Shown: piece by piece, positions 1 through 5,252 of the stretch
How the letters are laid out: the number at the start of each line of letters is the position of its first letter
Position numbering within the stretch: position 1 is the first letter of the stretch
Source of the DNA: Actinomycetota bacterium
GTDB taxonomy: Bacteria > Actinomycetota > Acidimicrobiia > Acidimicrobiales > Acidimicrobiaceae
NCBI GenBank assembly: GCA_027318945.1
Contig: DAHVOF010000176.1
Location: 1-5,252, forward strand
Direction: 5' to 3'
DNA length: 5,252 nt
Program-made: the position numbers and the translations under genes
Notes under the pieces: generated by a model
What the model was told of the DNA's origin: nothing
Seen by the model: the letters and a program-made list of their open reading frames with translations, nothing else
Database searches by the model: none

Positions 1-252
1 TAGTGATGAAGCTGAAAGACTGATTTTCGCGCGAAAGATATTGATAAAAATTCGCAGATTTCATCCGCCTGGAGCGAAGGTTTTGGCTGGTCGTTGGGCG
101 CCCCGAGCTCTGGGTCCTTCGGCCTGCACGTAGGCCTTGGTTAGGGATAGAGTGCGCGAGGGAGCCAGGAGCATGGCTCATCAAAGTGATAGTTCGCAAT
201 TGGCGGGCGGATGCAGTTTTCAGAGGACTTTATTTGGACGACCGGGAGAAAA
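1..252. other. Gene-free leader upstream of the acyl-CoA dehydrogenase
   Basis: I see no convincing gene here. The stretch holds a 12-base perfect palindrome (TTTCGCGCGAAA, 25-36) and a short hairpin (GGCCT, 6-base loop, AGGCC, 121-136) without a following T run. An ATG at 173 has an AGGA just before it (167-170), but that 54-codon frame runs out of frame into the dehydrogenase and looks like nothing known. No clear -35/-10 pair could be picked out. The window opens with TAG TGA, which could be the end of an upstream gene, but three bases cannot show that. Confidence 0.4.
25..36. promoter_or_regulatory. 12-bp perfect palindrome, possible operator
   Basis: TTTCGC is followed directly by GCGAAA, a perfect 6+6 palindrome about 220 bases upstream of the dehydrogenase start. 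A palindrome this long is expected about once by chance in a window of this size, so it is only a weak operator candidate. It lies next to an AT-rich patch (about 38-52) that could be part of a promoter. Confidence 0.2.
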
Positions 253-1431
253 ATGGCTAACAAAATCCAAACACCAGAAGGCTTGTTCGATATCGATGGG
301 CTGCTCACAGATGAAGAGCTGGAGATCAGGGGAGTGATAAGGAAGTTTGTCGAAAAGCGGATAAAGCCGTTTGTAGCAGATTGGTTTGAAAGTGGAGAGC
401 TTCCAGCCAAGGAGCTGGCAATCGAGCTTGGCGAACTTGGAGTTCTGGGAATGCACCTTGAGGGCTACGGCTGTGCTGGCGCGGGGGCGGTTGCGTACGG
501 CTTGGCTTGTATGGAGCTTGAGGCCGGTGATTCTGGCATTCGTTCGCTAGTTAGCGTGCAAGGGTCGCTAGCAATGAAGGCCATCCATGCGTTTGGCTCA
601 GAGGAGCAGAAGCAGCACTGGCTTCCTCGCATGGCGACGGGAGAGGTATTGGGTTGCTTCGGACTCACCGAGCCTGACTTCGGTTCGAACCCTGCCGGAA
701 TGCGCACGAGGGCGAAGCGGGATGGTGACGAGTGGGTTCTGGATGGTACCAAAATGTGGATTACCAATGGAAATATTGCCGATGTCGCCGTGGTTTGGGC
801 TAGGACCGACGAGGGTATTAGGGGCTTTGTCGTACCTACCGAGACGCCGGGTTTTTCGGCCAACCTCGTTCATCGTAAGCTTTCTCTTCGAGCATCTGTT
901 ACGTCCGAACTTGTTCTAGATGGAGTCCGTCTTCCCGCTGAGGCCGTATTGCCTGGAGTTTCAAGTCTTCGAGGTCCTCTAACTTGTCTCAACGAAGCCA
1001 GATTTGGAATACTTTTTGGGGCGTTGGGCGCAGCAAGAGATAGTCTCGAGGCTGCAATTAAGTATGGTTTGGAGCGGGTCCAGTTCGACAATCCAATCGC
1101 CGCTTATCAGCTTACGCAGAAGAAGTATGCTGACATGACAGTTGAGTTCGGCAAAGGTCTACTTCTTGCTCTACAAATCGGGCGCTTAAAGGAGAAAGGC
1201 ACCCTCCGTCCCGAGCAGGTGAGTCTTGGGAAATTCAACAGCGTCCGGCAGGCATTGGCCATCACCAGGGAATGCAGGAGCATACTGGGCGCTAACGGAA
1301 TTACGCTCGAATACCCCGTTATGCGGCACATGGCAAACTTGGAGTCGGTCTACACCTACGAAGGCACCCATGAAATGCACACACTTGTTATCGGAGAAGC
1401 GCTTACGGGCATCCCGGCTTACAGAATCTGA
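253..1431 (+). CDS. gcdH: Glutaryl-CoA dehydrogenase-like acyl-CoA dehydrogenase
   Basis: A 392-residue FAD-dependent acyl-CoA dehydrogenase of full family length, predicted to convert glutaryl-CoA to crotonyl-CoA plus CO2 in the cytoplasm and pass electrons to ETF. What is seen: the N-terminal helical domain, the FAD/substrate motif GCFGLTEPDFGS (134-145), WITN (169-172), and the C-terminal TYEGTHE with the catalytic base Glu370. Residues known from human glutaryl-CoA dehydrogenase to bind or polarise the distal carboxylate line up here: Glu90, Arg97 and Ser101 in ELEAGDSGIRSLVS, matching Glu87, Arg94 and Ser98. Tyr369 before the base is kept, as in decarboxylating enzymes. The start at 253 is chosen over 211 because GGGAG lies 4 bases upstream and MANK aligns with the usual N-terminus; 211 has no clear ribosome site. 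It converges on the hydroxyacyl-CoA dehydrogenase gene. A related short-chain acyl-CoA dehydrogenase is the main alternative. Confidence 0.88.
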   Translation: MANKIQTPEGLFDIDGLLTDEELEIRGVIRKFVEKRIKPFVADWFESGELPAKELAIELGELGVLGMHLEGYGCAGAGAVAYGLACMELEAGDSGIRSLVSVQGSLAMKAIHAFGSEEQKQHWLPRMATGEVLGCFGLTEPDFGSNPAGMRTRAKRDGDEWVLDGTKMWITNGNIADVAVVWARTDEGIRGFVVPTETPGFSANLVHRKLSLRASVTSELVLDGVRLPAEAVLPGVSSLRGPLTCLNEARFGILFGALGAARDSLEAAIKYGLERVQFDNPIAAYQLTQKKYADMTVEFGKGLLLALQIGRLKEKGTLRPEQVSLGKFNSVRQALAITRECRSILGANGITLEYPVMRHMANLESVYTYEGTHEMHTLVIGEALTGIPAYRI

Positions 1432-1439
1432 TCCGTAAT

Positions 1440-1455
1440 CGGAGAGGAGACTCCG
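1440..1455 (+). repeat. Small hairpin after the dehydrogenase stop
   Basis: CGGAG, a 6-base loop and CTCCG form a 5-bp stem starting 8 bases after the TGA stop. It has no T run, so it is more likely a 3' end stabilising hairpin, or chance, than a terminator by itself. Confidence 0.3.
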
Positions 1456-1470
1456 GGATCCTTAAGGAAA

Positions 1471-1519
1471 ATCCAGGCTTGGGCAGTCGATCTAGCTGCT
1501 GTCAAGCCTGGATATTTTT
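1471..1519. terminator. Strong, probably bidirectional rho-independent terminator
   Basis: ATCCAGGCTTG (1471-1481) pairs perfectly over 11 bp with CAAGCCTGGAT (1503-1513). The loop can pair further through GGCAG and CTGCT, with one G-U pair and a 2-base bulge. TTTTT follows at 1515-1519, giving termination of the plus-strand dehydrogenase transcript. On the minus strand the same stem is followed by a short T run (complement of AAAA, 1468-1471, partly inside the stem), so it may also stop the convergent transcript leaving the 3-hydroxybutyryl-CoA dehydrogenase gene. Its place between two convergent genes fits that role. Confidence 0.85.
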
Positions 1520-1648
1520 GCGTTAGCTAATTCTCACGCCATGGGATTCGGAAGCCTATACCGAACGTGGATCTGCGCATTCAACCGATCGAAAATGCTT
1601 CGTCAATCGTTAGTGCCACTAGGGCATATGCTGGCGGATGCGCGATGA

Positions 1649-2509
1649 TCAACGAGATTTATACTCGTAAAATCCCCGGCCACTCTTTCTGCCCAGAAGC
1701 CCGGCGTCGACCATTCTGAGAAGCAGCGGCGGAGGGGCATACAGTGGCTCTTTAAATTCGTGGTACAGCGATTCCGCAACGGCCGCAGTGGTATCTAGCC
1801 CGATTAGGTCGCACAGCGCCAGCGGACCCATCGGATGTGCGCAGCCTTCCACCATGCCGACGTCAATATCTTCTGCGGTGGCGAATCCCGACTCCATCAT
1901 GCGGATTGCTGAAAGTATGTAAGGTATCAGCAACGCATTGACAATGAATCCGGCCCGATCTTTCGAGTGGATGACATGCTTTCGCAGGGATTGTGAAGCA
2001 AACTCTGCGGCGCGCTCCGCCACCTCCTCTGAAGTGAGCAGAGATGTGACTAGTTCGACGAGAGAGAGGACAGGAACCGGATTGAAGAAGTGAATGCCAA
2101 TAACTTGCTGCGGCCTACTTGTCGCTACGCCAAGTTTCATTATCGGGATCGAAGAGGTGTTCGAGGCTAGGATTGCATCTTGATTTTCGACGACCTTGTC
2201 AAGTGTGGTGAAGATCTCTACTTTGGCTGCCTCGTCCTCGATTATGGCTTCGACGACGAGTTCTCTGTCGAAGTGAGCCCCTAAGTCGACATCGAATCGA
2301 ATTCGCGAGAGCGTATTTTCAAGCTCCTCTTCAGTTATCTTTGAAGCTTTCAACGCGCGCGAGAGAGAGTTCTCGATCCTCGAACGTCCACGAGCGAGAT
2401 TGGTTTCGTCACCTTCCGTGACAACTACTTCAAGCCCACGGCGTGCGGCAACTTCGGCGATCCCGGATCCCATCAGCCCGCAACCAACCACGCCAATCTT
2501 CTCAATCAT
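1649..2509 (-). CDS. fadB2: 3-hydroxybutyryl-CoA dehydrogenase (FadB2/Hbd type)
   Basis: A 286-residue single-function, NAD(P)-dependent 3-hydroxyacyl-CoA dehydrogenase that interconverts 3-hydroxybutyryl-CoA and acetoacetyl-CoA in the cytoplasm. What is seen: an N-terminal Rossmann motif GCGLMGSG (9-16), the ILASNTSSIPI block with Ser119, HFFNPVPVLSLVE with His140 and Glu152, FIVNALL with Asn191, and the family C-terminal KSGRGFYEY. Ser, His, Glu and Asn match the four active-site residues of the human enzyme. Length is normal. From memory the whole protein resembles mycobacterial FadB2. The ATG at 2509 is chosen over an in-frame TTG at 2515 because AGGAG (2520-2516) sits 6 bases before it. 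It is the last gene of the minus-strand run, 197 bases after the radical SAM stop, and would act two steps after glutaryl-CoA dehydrogenase. The intervening crotonyl-CoA hydratase is not in the window. Confidence 0.93.
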   Translation of the reverse strand: MIEKIGVVGCGLMGSGIAEVAARRGLEVVVTEGDETNLARGRSRIENSLSRALKASKITEEELENTLSRIRFDVDLGAHFDRELVVEAIIEDEAAKVEIFTTLDKVVENQDAILASNTSSIPIMKLGVATSRPQQVIGIHFFNPVPVLSLVELVTSLLTSEEVAERAAEFASQSLRKHVIHSKDRAGFIVNALLIPYILSAIRMMESGFATAEDIDVGMVEGCAHPMGPLALCDLIGLDTTAAVAESLYHEFKEPLYAPPPLLLRMVDAGLLGRKSGRGFYEYKSR

Positions 2510-2515
2510 CCTCAA

Positions 2516-2520
2516 CTCCT
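2516..2520 (-). promoter_or_regulatory. Ribosome binding site AGGAG deciding the fadB2 start
   Basis: AGGAG on the minus strand, 6 bases before the ATG at 2509. The spacing to the alternative TTG at 2515 is zero, so this site excludes the longer start. Confidence 0.8.
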
Positions 2521-2569
2521 CTCGGCAGCACCCAGCGCTCCTAGCATATCCCCTAGCCAGTCGAAATTG

Positions 2570-2707
2570 CTATTTGCGATCTTTTGGAGCCTCGAAGTGC
2601 GCGCCAAAGCGGCAACTGCCAGAATCAGACCCAAATGGGATTGGACGTGGGATTTTTTGCGGAGTCTCGGATCGTCCTGAAACACTGAGTACACGTTCTG
2701 CCAGCAT
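2570..2707 (-). CDS. Small ORF coupled to the radical SAM gene, with a copy of its C-terminal tail motif
   Basis: A 45-codon ORF whose ATG shares one base with the radical SAM stop codon (TAATG), an arrangement typical of translational coupling. The peptide starts MLAERVLSVS, has a Pro-rich middle (KIPRPIPF), one Cys (Cys32) and ends CRFGAHFEAPKDRK. The radical SAM protein ends CAFGAKFATPKD, so 8 of 12 aligned residues are identical and both motifs sit at the C-terminus. Six of the eight shared residues use different synonymous codons, which argues for an old protein-level relationship and not for a fresh DNA duplication. It has no recognisable family, no membrane segment and no separate ribosome site. 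It could be a short paralogue, a decayed 3' end of a second radical SAM copy, or a small partner or substrate peptide. A 60-codon GTG-start frame (2694-2512) overlaps it and I judge that one less likely. Confidence 0.4.
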   Translation of the reverse strand: MLAERVLSVSGRSETPQKIPRPIPFGSDSGSCRFGAHFEAPKDRK

Positions 2708-3804
2708 TAGTCCTTTGGCGTTGCGAATTTTGCACCGAATGCACAAGTCGGATCACCTGCTAGGGGGTTGCCGCTGGCTGCCCAGGCTCGTGCGCGACTT
2801 CCGCCACATATAGTCGCGAAATCGCAGGATCCACACGGATCCCCAAGCAAGGCGGGATTGCGAAGCGATTTGAAGAGGTCGCTATCTCGATAGTAGAAAG
2901 ATACTGGCTTGGTCCTAATGTTGCCTGCGGTGACGGGAAGGAATCCTGAGGGTTGCACATCACCCAGGTGCGAGATAAAACAAAAGCCGTTGCCATCCGT
3001 AACGCCAGGGTAGACTGCCAATCCCATCTGGCTCCTCACTCGGCGGTACTGAGGCGCTTCGACTGTTCTGACGTGAAAAGGGAAGTCAGTGGATGCCATC
3101 CAATGAAGAACCTGCTCCTCTTCGGCGGGCGAAAGCATGTCCTTGGTGCCCGCTCTTCCGGTTGCCACGAGGAAAAACAGAGTCCAGCTATCGGCCATGT
3201 CTTCCAAGAGGGCGGCGATCCTGGGTAGCTCGCCAAGATTGTGAGTTGAAACGGTGGTTGCCACCTGAAGCCTGAGTGGTAGCCCAGCCGCATGTCGTAT
3301 CGCGAGAAGGGTTCTTTCAAAGTGCCCGGGAATTCCCCTGAACTTGTCGTGAGTCTCTGGGCCAGCCCCATCCAAGCTTATGTGAATTGTTCCGACTCCA
3401 ATTTCGGCGGCTCGATCGAGGGCGTCACCGCGCAGCCTCCCCGTAACCGATGGCGAGAACCCGATATGCATCCCCGTCGAGACTGCTTTCATCAGAATGG
3501 AGTAAATGTCGGGCCGCGCCAATGGATCTCCACCGGTGATCACAAAAACCTTCGTTCCCATCTGAGCGGCGTCGTCTATCAGAGAGAATCCTTCTTCGGT
3601 GGAAAGTTCATTCGGGCTGCGGATTGGTTGAGCCTCTGCCCTGCAGTGAATGCAGCGCAGCGGACAGGCTCTTGTAACCTCCCACGCCATGGTTAGCGGC
3701 GCCTGGGAGAAGTCGAGCTTGTTTGGAAGCAACTGCGCCGCGCCCGGGTGAGGCCCTTTTCGAATGGCTGAAATGTTAGCGGTGCCCCTTGTGGATTCGT
3801 TCAT
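2707..3804 (-). CDS. Radical SAM/SPASM protein, TIGR04053-like
   Basis: A 365-residue radical SAM enzyme from the ATG at 3804. The [4Fe-4S]/SAM motif is CPLRCIHC (CxxxCxxC; Cys47, Cys51, Cys54) inside TRACPLRCIHCRAEAQ. TGGDP follows at 90-94, and the core barrel runs to about residue 200. A C-terminal SPASM-like segment has NGFCFISHLGDVQPSGFLP (Cys275), then CGSC (Cys324, Cys327), ICGGSRARAW (Cys333) and DPTC (Cys354), enough for an auxiliary iron-sulfur cluster. The wording matches my memory of the TIGR04053 family, related to the heme-d1 (NirJ), AhbD and mycofactocin-type enzymes, whose substrate I do not know. An in-frame GTG at 3891 would add 29 residues of unfamily-like sequence and lacks a ribosome site, so I prefer 3804, which also lies 7 bases after a -10-like TAGTAT. 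The gene follows the methyltransferase and overlaps the small ORF by one base. Confidence 0.88.
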   Translation of the reverse strand: MNESTRGTANISAIRKGPHPGAAQLLPNKLDFSQAPLTMAWEVTRACPLRCIHCRAEAQPIRSPNELSTEEGFSLIDDAAQMGTKVFVITGGDPLARPDIYSILMKAVSTGMHIGFSPSVTGRLRGDALDRAAEIGVGTIHISLDGAGPETHDKFRGIPGHFERTLLAIRHAAGLPLRLQVATTVSTHNLGELPRIAALLEDMADSWTLFFLVATGRAGTKDMLSPAEEEQVLHWMASTDFPFHVRTVEAPQYRRVRSQMGLAVYPGVTDGNGFCFISHLGDVQPSGFLPVTAGNIRTKPVSFYYRDSDLFKSLRNPALLGDPCGSCDFATICGGSRARAWAASGNPLAGDPTCAFGAKFATPKD

Positions 3805-3811
3805 TGAACGT

Positions 3812-3839
3812 ATACTACACCGCTCTCGAAATTGGCCAA
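3812..3839 (-). promoter_or_regulatory. Candidate promoter giving a leaderless radical SAM transcript
   Basis: On the minus strand TTGGCC (3839-3834), a 16-base spacer and TAGTAT (3817-3812) resemble -35 and -10 elements. TAGTAT ends 7 bases before the ATG at 3804, so transcription would begin at or next to the start codon, as in the leaderless mRNAs common in actinobacteria. No Shine-Dalgarno sequence precedes that ATG, which agrees. The element is read by eye and the -35 match is modest. Confidence 0.4.
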
Positions 3840-3854
3840 AGTTTGCGAACTTGG
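3836..3854. promoter_or_regulatory. Imperfect inverted repeat over the radical SAM promoter
   Basis: AAGTT, four bases and AACTT (3839-3852) form a stem that extends to CC/GG on the outside after one unpaired A. It overlaps the proposed -35 element of the radical SAM gene, so it could be a repressor or activator site. Arms are short and chance is possible. Confidence 0.25.
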
Positions 3855-3915
3855 CGTTCTCTAAGTTAGTGAGACCGCTCCCAGGTTGCACTTGTTCACG
3901 GCTGAGCCTGACCTA

Positions 3916-4758
3916 TTACTTCGAGCGCGTTCCTTTGCGAACGACAACTGCATAGGAAGTTACTTCATAGCCTTCATGCTCCAGGCGGAGGTGCGCGCCG
4001 GACCACGGAGGGCGATCCACATGGCGATCAAATTCCGAGGTGCCCAATCTGAAGTCCATTGTGACGGAGTTGCCTCTCCTTTTTAGCTTTTTGGCAATGA
4101 GTTTCAGGTCCTTTTCCCTAAAGAGTACAGTGGGGCCGCTCGAAATAGTTCCAGCGTTTGAGCTCACGTTGAATTCTGTGGTATGTACCGCCAGCCCGCC
4201 AGGACGCAGGCACTCGGTCTGGTTCACTATGAATCCGATTCCGTCTTCGATAGTTCCTAGGTGCTCGAATGCGCAAGATGACCAGGTGAAGTCGAAATCT
4301 CGTAGGTCGTCCGGAATGTTCCTCATGTCGACAGTTCTGAAATTGACAAGGCGGTCAAACAGTTCCGGGTCACAAAGCCCGTGTTCGTTCATTCGGTTTA
4401 CATTGCCTGCGAATTGGTTTGATGCTGTCCATCCGGACGTGACGGCTTCCTCCACCGACTGGTCCGACGCAGTTACCAGGCAGCCCTGCGAAGCGAAGAG
4501 GGACACGAGCGGCTCTTTCCCTACTCCGAAACCTAGTCCGCGCAGTCCAGGCGTGATCAAATGGTGCCGTTCCAGTGTTGCCGCGATGAATGCCCATTCC
4601 CAAATCTTGCGGTGTACTGGAATGTCCATTCCCGAGAGAGTTACGTCCCAAACAGGGCGCATAAGTTCAGCCCAATGCCTGACATCTGGCGATACAAGCG
4701 AGATATACGTGCATGGCTGGGAAACTGTGAGAGGTTCTAGTACGCTTCTTTTTCTCAA
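3916..4758 (-). CDS. Class I SAM-dependent methyltransferase
   Basis: A protein of up to 280 residues that should transfer a methyl group from S-adenosylmethionine to an unknown substrate in the cytoplasm. Seen: HRKIWEWAFIAATLE (49-63), SAM-binding motif I GLGFGVGKEPL (74-84), the acidic residue after strand two (Asp99 in VTASDQS), FDFTWSSCAFEHLG (155-168) ending the central sheet, and LRPGGLAVHTTEFN (184-197). This set matches a family I recall beside glycan and secondary-metabolism genes, but the acceptor cannot be read from sequence. The longest start is TTG at 4758 with no good ribosome site. The first ATG, at 4662 (residue 33), would remove part of the conserved N-terminus, so I keep TTG with moderate certainty. 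A 15-codon ORF ends on this TTG (TTGA overlap). The gap to the radical SAM ATG is 111 bases. Confidence 0.82.
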   Translation of the reverse strand: MRKRSVLEPLTVSQPCTYISLVSPDVRHWAELMRPVWDVTLSGMDIPVHRKIWEWAFIAATLERHHLITPGLRGLGFGVGKEPLVSLFASQGCLVTASDQSVEEAVTSGWTASNQFAGNVNRMNEHGLCDPELFDRLVNFRTVDMRNIPDDLRDFDFTWSSCAFEHLGTIEDGIGFIVNQTECLRPGGLAVHTTEFNVSSNAGTISSGPTVLFREKDLKLIAKKLKRRGNSVTMDFRLGTSEFDRHVDRPPWSGAHLRLEHEGYEVTSYAVVVRKGTRSK

Positions 4759-4802
4759 ATCAGTCTTTCGGTGTTTCCAGGTTCACACAGTTTACCAGCC
4801 AT
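4755..4802 (-). CDS. Possible 15-codon upstream ORF before the methyltransferase
   Basis: ATG at 4802 opens MAGKLCEPGNTERLI and its TGA overlaps the TTG start of the methyltransferase as TTGA, which would allow a terminating ribosome to restart there. This could explain how a gene with a weak TTG start and no Shine-Dalgarno is translated. The ORF itself has no ribosome site and is short enough to be chance. Confidence 0.2.
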   Translation of the reverse strand: MAGKLCEPGNTERLI

Positions 4803-4872
4803 GATTCGATGGATTGGGCAAAAGATCCGGCGTCGGCACATCGCAGGGCCATATCCCCGGGCCACGGGTGGG

Positions 4873-4902
4873 TTGGCACGGATATCTTTCACTGGTCATT
4901 AT
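4873..4902 (+). promoter_or_regulatory. Weak candidate promoter for the exporter gene
   Basis: TTGGCA (4873-4878, 5 of 6 to the -35 consensus), an 18-base spacer and CATTAT (4897-4902, 4 of 6 to the -10 consensus). It would give a leader of roughly 120 bases that contains both inverted repeats listed below. Read by eye. Confidence 0.25.
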
Positions 4903-4920
4903 TCGCGCGACTGCTCAGCG

Positions 4921-4949
4921 AATCACGAAATTCAATATTATGCGTGATT
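4921..4949. repeat. Inverted repeat AATCACG / CGTGATT
   Basis: Perfect 7-base arms at 4921-4927 and 4943-4949, separated by 15 AT-rich bases. It lies in the divergent region between the methyltransferase and the exporter and ends just 5 bases before the ACGT-containing palindrome. It may be an operator half-site pair or a weak hairpin. Confidence 0.35.
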
Positions 4950-4954
4950 AACCT

Positions 4955-4968
4955 TTACGTTCACGTAA
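4955..4968. promoter_or_regulatory. Palindromic operator candidate TTACGT-TC-ACGTAA
   Basis: Perfect 6-base arms around a 2-base centre, 58 bases before the exporter ATG at 5027. The TTACGT..ACGTAA pattern resembles, from memory, operators of MerR-family regulators such as LiuR that control acyl-CoA and branched-chain amino acid catabolism. TTAACC directly upstream (4948-4953) could be a -35 element and an AT-rich TGATAA (4971-4976) lies about 17 bases further on, so the palindrome would sit in the promoter spacer as in MerR-type promoters. No regulator gene is in the window. Confidence 0.5.
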
Positions 4969-5014
4969 GATGATAAGGGATCGATATATGGATGTTGGGC
5001 GTGCGAATCGCTAT

Positions 5015-5019
5015 GGAGG
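5015..5019 (+). promoter_or_regulatory. Ribosome binding site GGAGG of the exporter gene
   Basis: A full GGAGG, 7 bases before the ATG at 5027. It favours that start over an in-frame ATG at 4988, whose own site (AAGGGA, 4975-4980) is weaker. Confidence 0.75.
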
Positions 5020-5026
5020 CTTGTCG

Positions 5027-5252
5027 ATGCTAAGTAAAGCCGCGTCGCAGGGAGTAATGGTTGTAGGCGAAAATCGGCATCACATAGATTACAAGTGGAT
5101 CGCTCTTTCCAACACAACTCTTGCGGTATTGCTGGCGACCATTAATTCTTCGATAATGCTCATCGCGCTTCCTGACATCTTTCGAGGAATAAAGATGAAT
5201 CCGCTGGTGCCCAGCAATGCCGGATACCTTCTGTGGTTGATGATGGGATTTA
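5027..5252 (+). CDS. MFS transporter, DHA2 drug-exporter type (5' part only)
   Basis: The first 75 residues of a multi-pass inner-membrane proton-driven exporter; the gene continues past the window edge. After a hydrophilic cytoplasmic N-terminus (1-22) the first membrane helix runs about 24-48, with the NTTLAVLLATINSSIMLIALP stretch (29-49) that is typical of EmrB/QacA-like members and carries a DHA2-style pattern. A loop (IFRGIKMNPLVPSN, 51-64) follows, then the start of helix two (YLLWLMMGF). The sequence strongly recalls actinobacterial DHA2 proteins annotated as drug exporters. The ATG at 5027 has a GGAGG site; an upstream ATG at 4988 would add 13 residues. The gene is divergent from the methyltransferase, with a palindromic operator candidate between them. 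The substrate is unknown. Confidence 0.85.
   Translation, partial: MLSKAASQGVMVVGENRHHIDYKWIALSNTTLAVLLATINSSIMLIALPDIFRGIKMNPLVPSNAGYLLWLMMGF

Noticed and set aside
121..136. GGCCT / AGGCC hairpin upstream of the acyl-CoA dehydrogenase as a terminator or riboswitch element
   Set aside because: The stem is only 5 bp, no T run follows, and no conserved riboswitch core could be recognised around it.
173..337. 54-codon plus-strand ORF with AGGA before its ATG, overlapping the acyl-CoA dehydrogenase start
   Set aside because: The spacing of AGGA to the ATG is too short, the peptide resembles nothing, and half of it lies in another frame of a well-supported gene.
1541..1645. 35-codon plus-strand ORF between the convergent genes
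   Set aside because: It lies downstream of the terminator, has no ribosome site and no recognisable sequence.
2512..2694. 60-codon minus-strand GTG ORF ending inside the fadB2 ribosome binding region
   Set aside because: No ribosome site and no recognisable family. It competes with the small ORF at 2707-2570, which has the coupled ATG and the shared tail motif. It cannot be fully excluded.
3805..3891. N-terminal extension of the radical SAM protein from GTG at 3891
   Set aside because: There is no ribosome site, the segment contains the promoter-like elements, and the residues do not look like part of the family.
4040..4804. 254-codon plus-strand open frame opposite the methyltransferase
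   Set aside because: It is the antisense shadow of a gene with clear methyltransferase motifs; its translation is low-complexity Ser/Pro-rich and shows no domain.

Overview
The window looks like a chromosomal segment from an actinobacterium of only moderate G+C content. No 16S rRNA or other lineage marker is present. The inference rests on three proteins that read like actinobacterial family members: the acyl-CoA dehydrogenase, the FadB2-type 3-hydroxyacyl-CoA dehydrogenase and the DHA2-type exporter. A possible leaderless start on the radical SAM gene also fits. No rRNA, tRNA, CRISPR array, insertion sequence or phage gene was seen.

Layout from left to right: a gene-free leader (1-252); a plus-strand glutaryl-CoA dehydrogenase-like gene (253-1431); a convergent intergenic gap with a strong, probably bidirectional hairpin terminator (1471-1519); then a run of minus-strand genes. 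Read 5'->3' on the minus strand, this run is a class I SAM-dependent methyltransferase (4758-3916), a radical SAM/SPASM protein resembling the TIGR04053 family (3804-2707), a small ORF that overlaps the radical SAM stop codon by one base (2707-2570), and a 3-hydroxybutyryl-CoA dehydrogenase (2509-1649). A divergent intergenic region (about 4803-5026) with two inverted repeats leads into the 5' end of a plus-strand MFS drug-exporter gene that runs off the window.

The two dehydrogenases fit one catabolic route. Glutaryl-CoA is oxidised and decarboxylated to crotonyl-CoA, which is hydrated by an enzyme not in this window and then oxidised to acetoacetyl-CoA. This is the lower part of lysine, tryptophan or aromatic acid degradation. 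The methyltransferase, radical SAM protein and exporter do not obviously belong to that route and could be a small tailoring and export group of unknown product.

The most unusual observation is the 45-codon ORF at 2707-2570. Its last residues repeat the C-terminal tail of the radical SAM protein directly upstream (pattern C-x-F-G-A-x-F-x-x-P-K-D), mostly through different synonymous codons. It could be a decayed or short paralogue, or a small partner of the enzyme.
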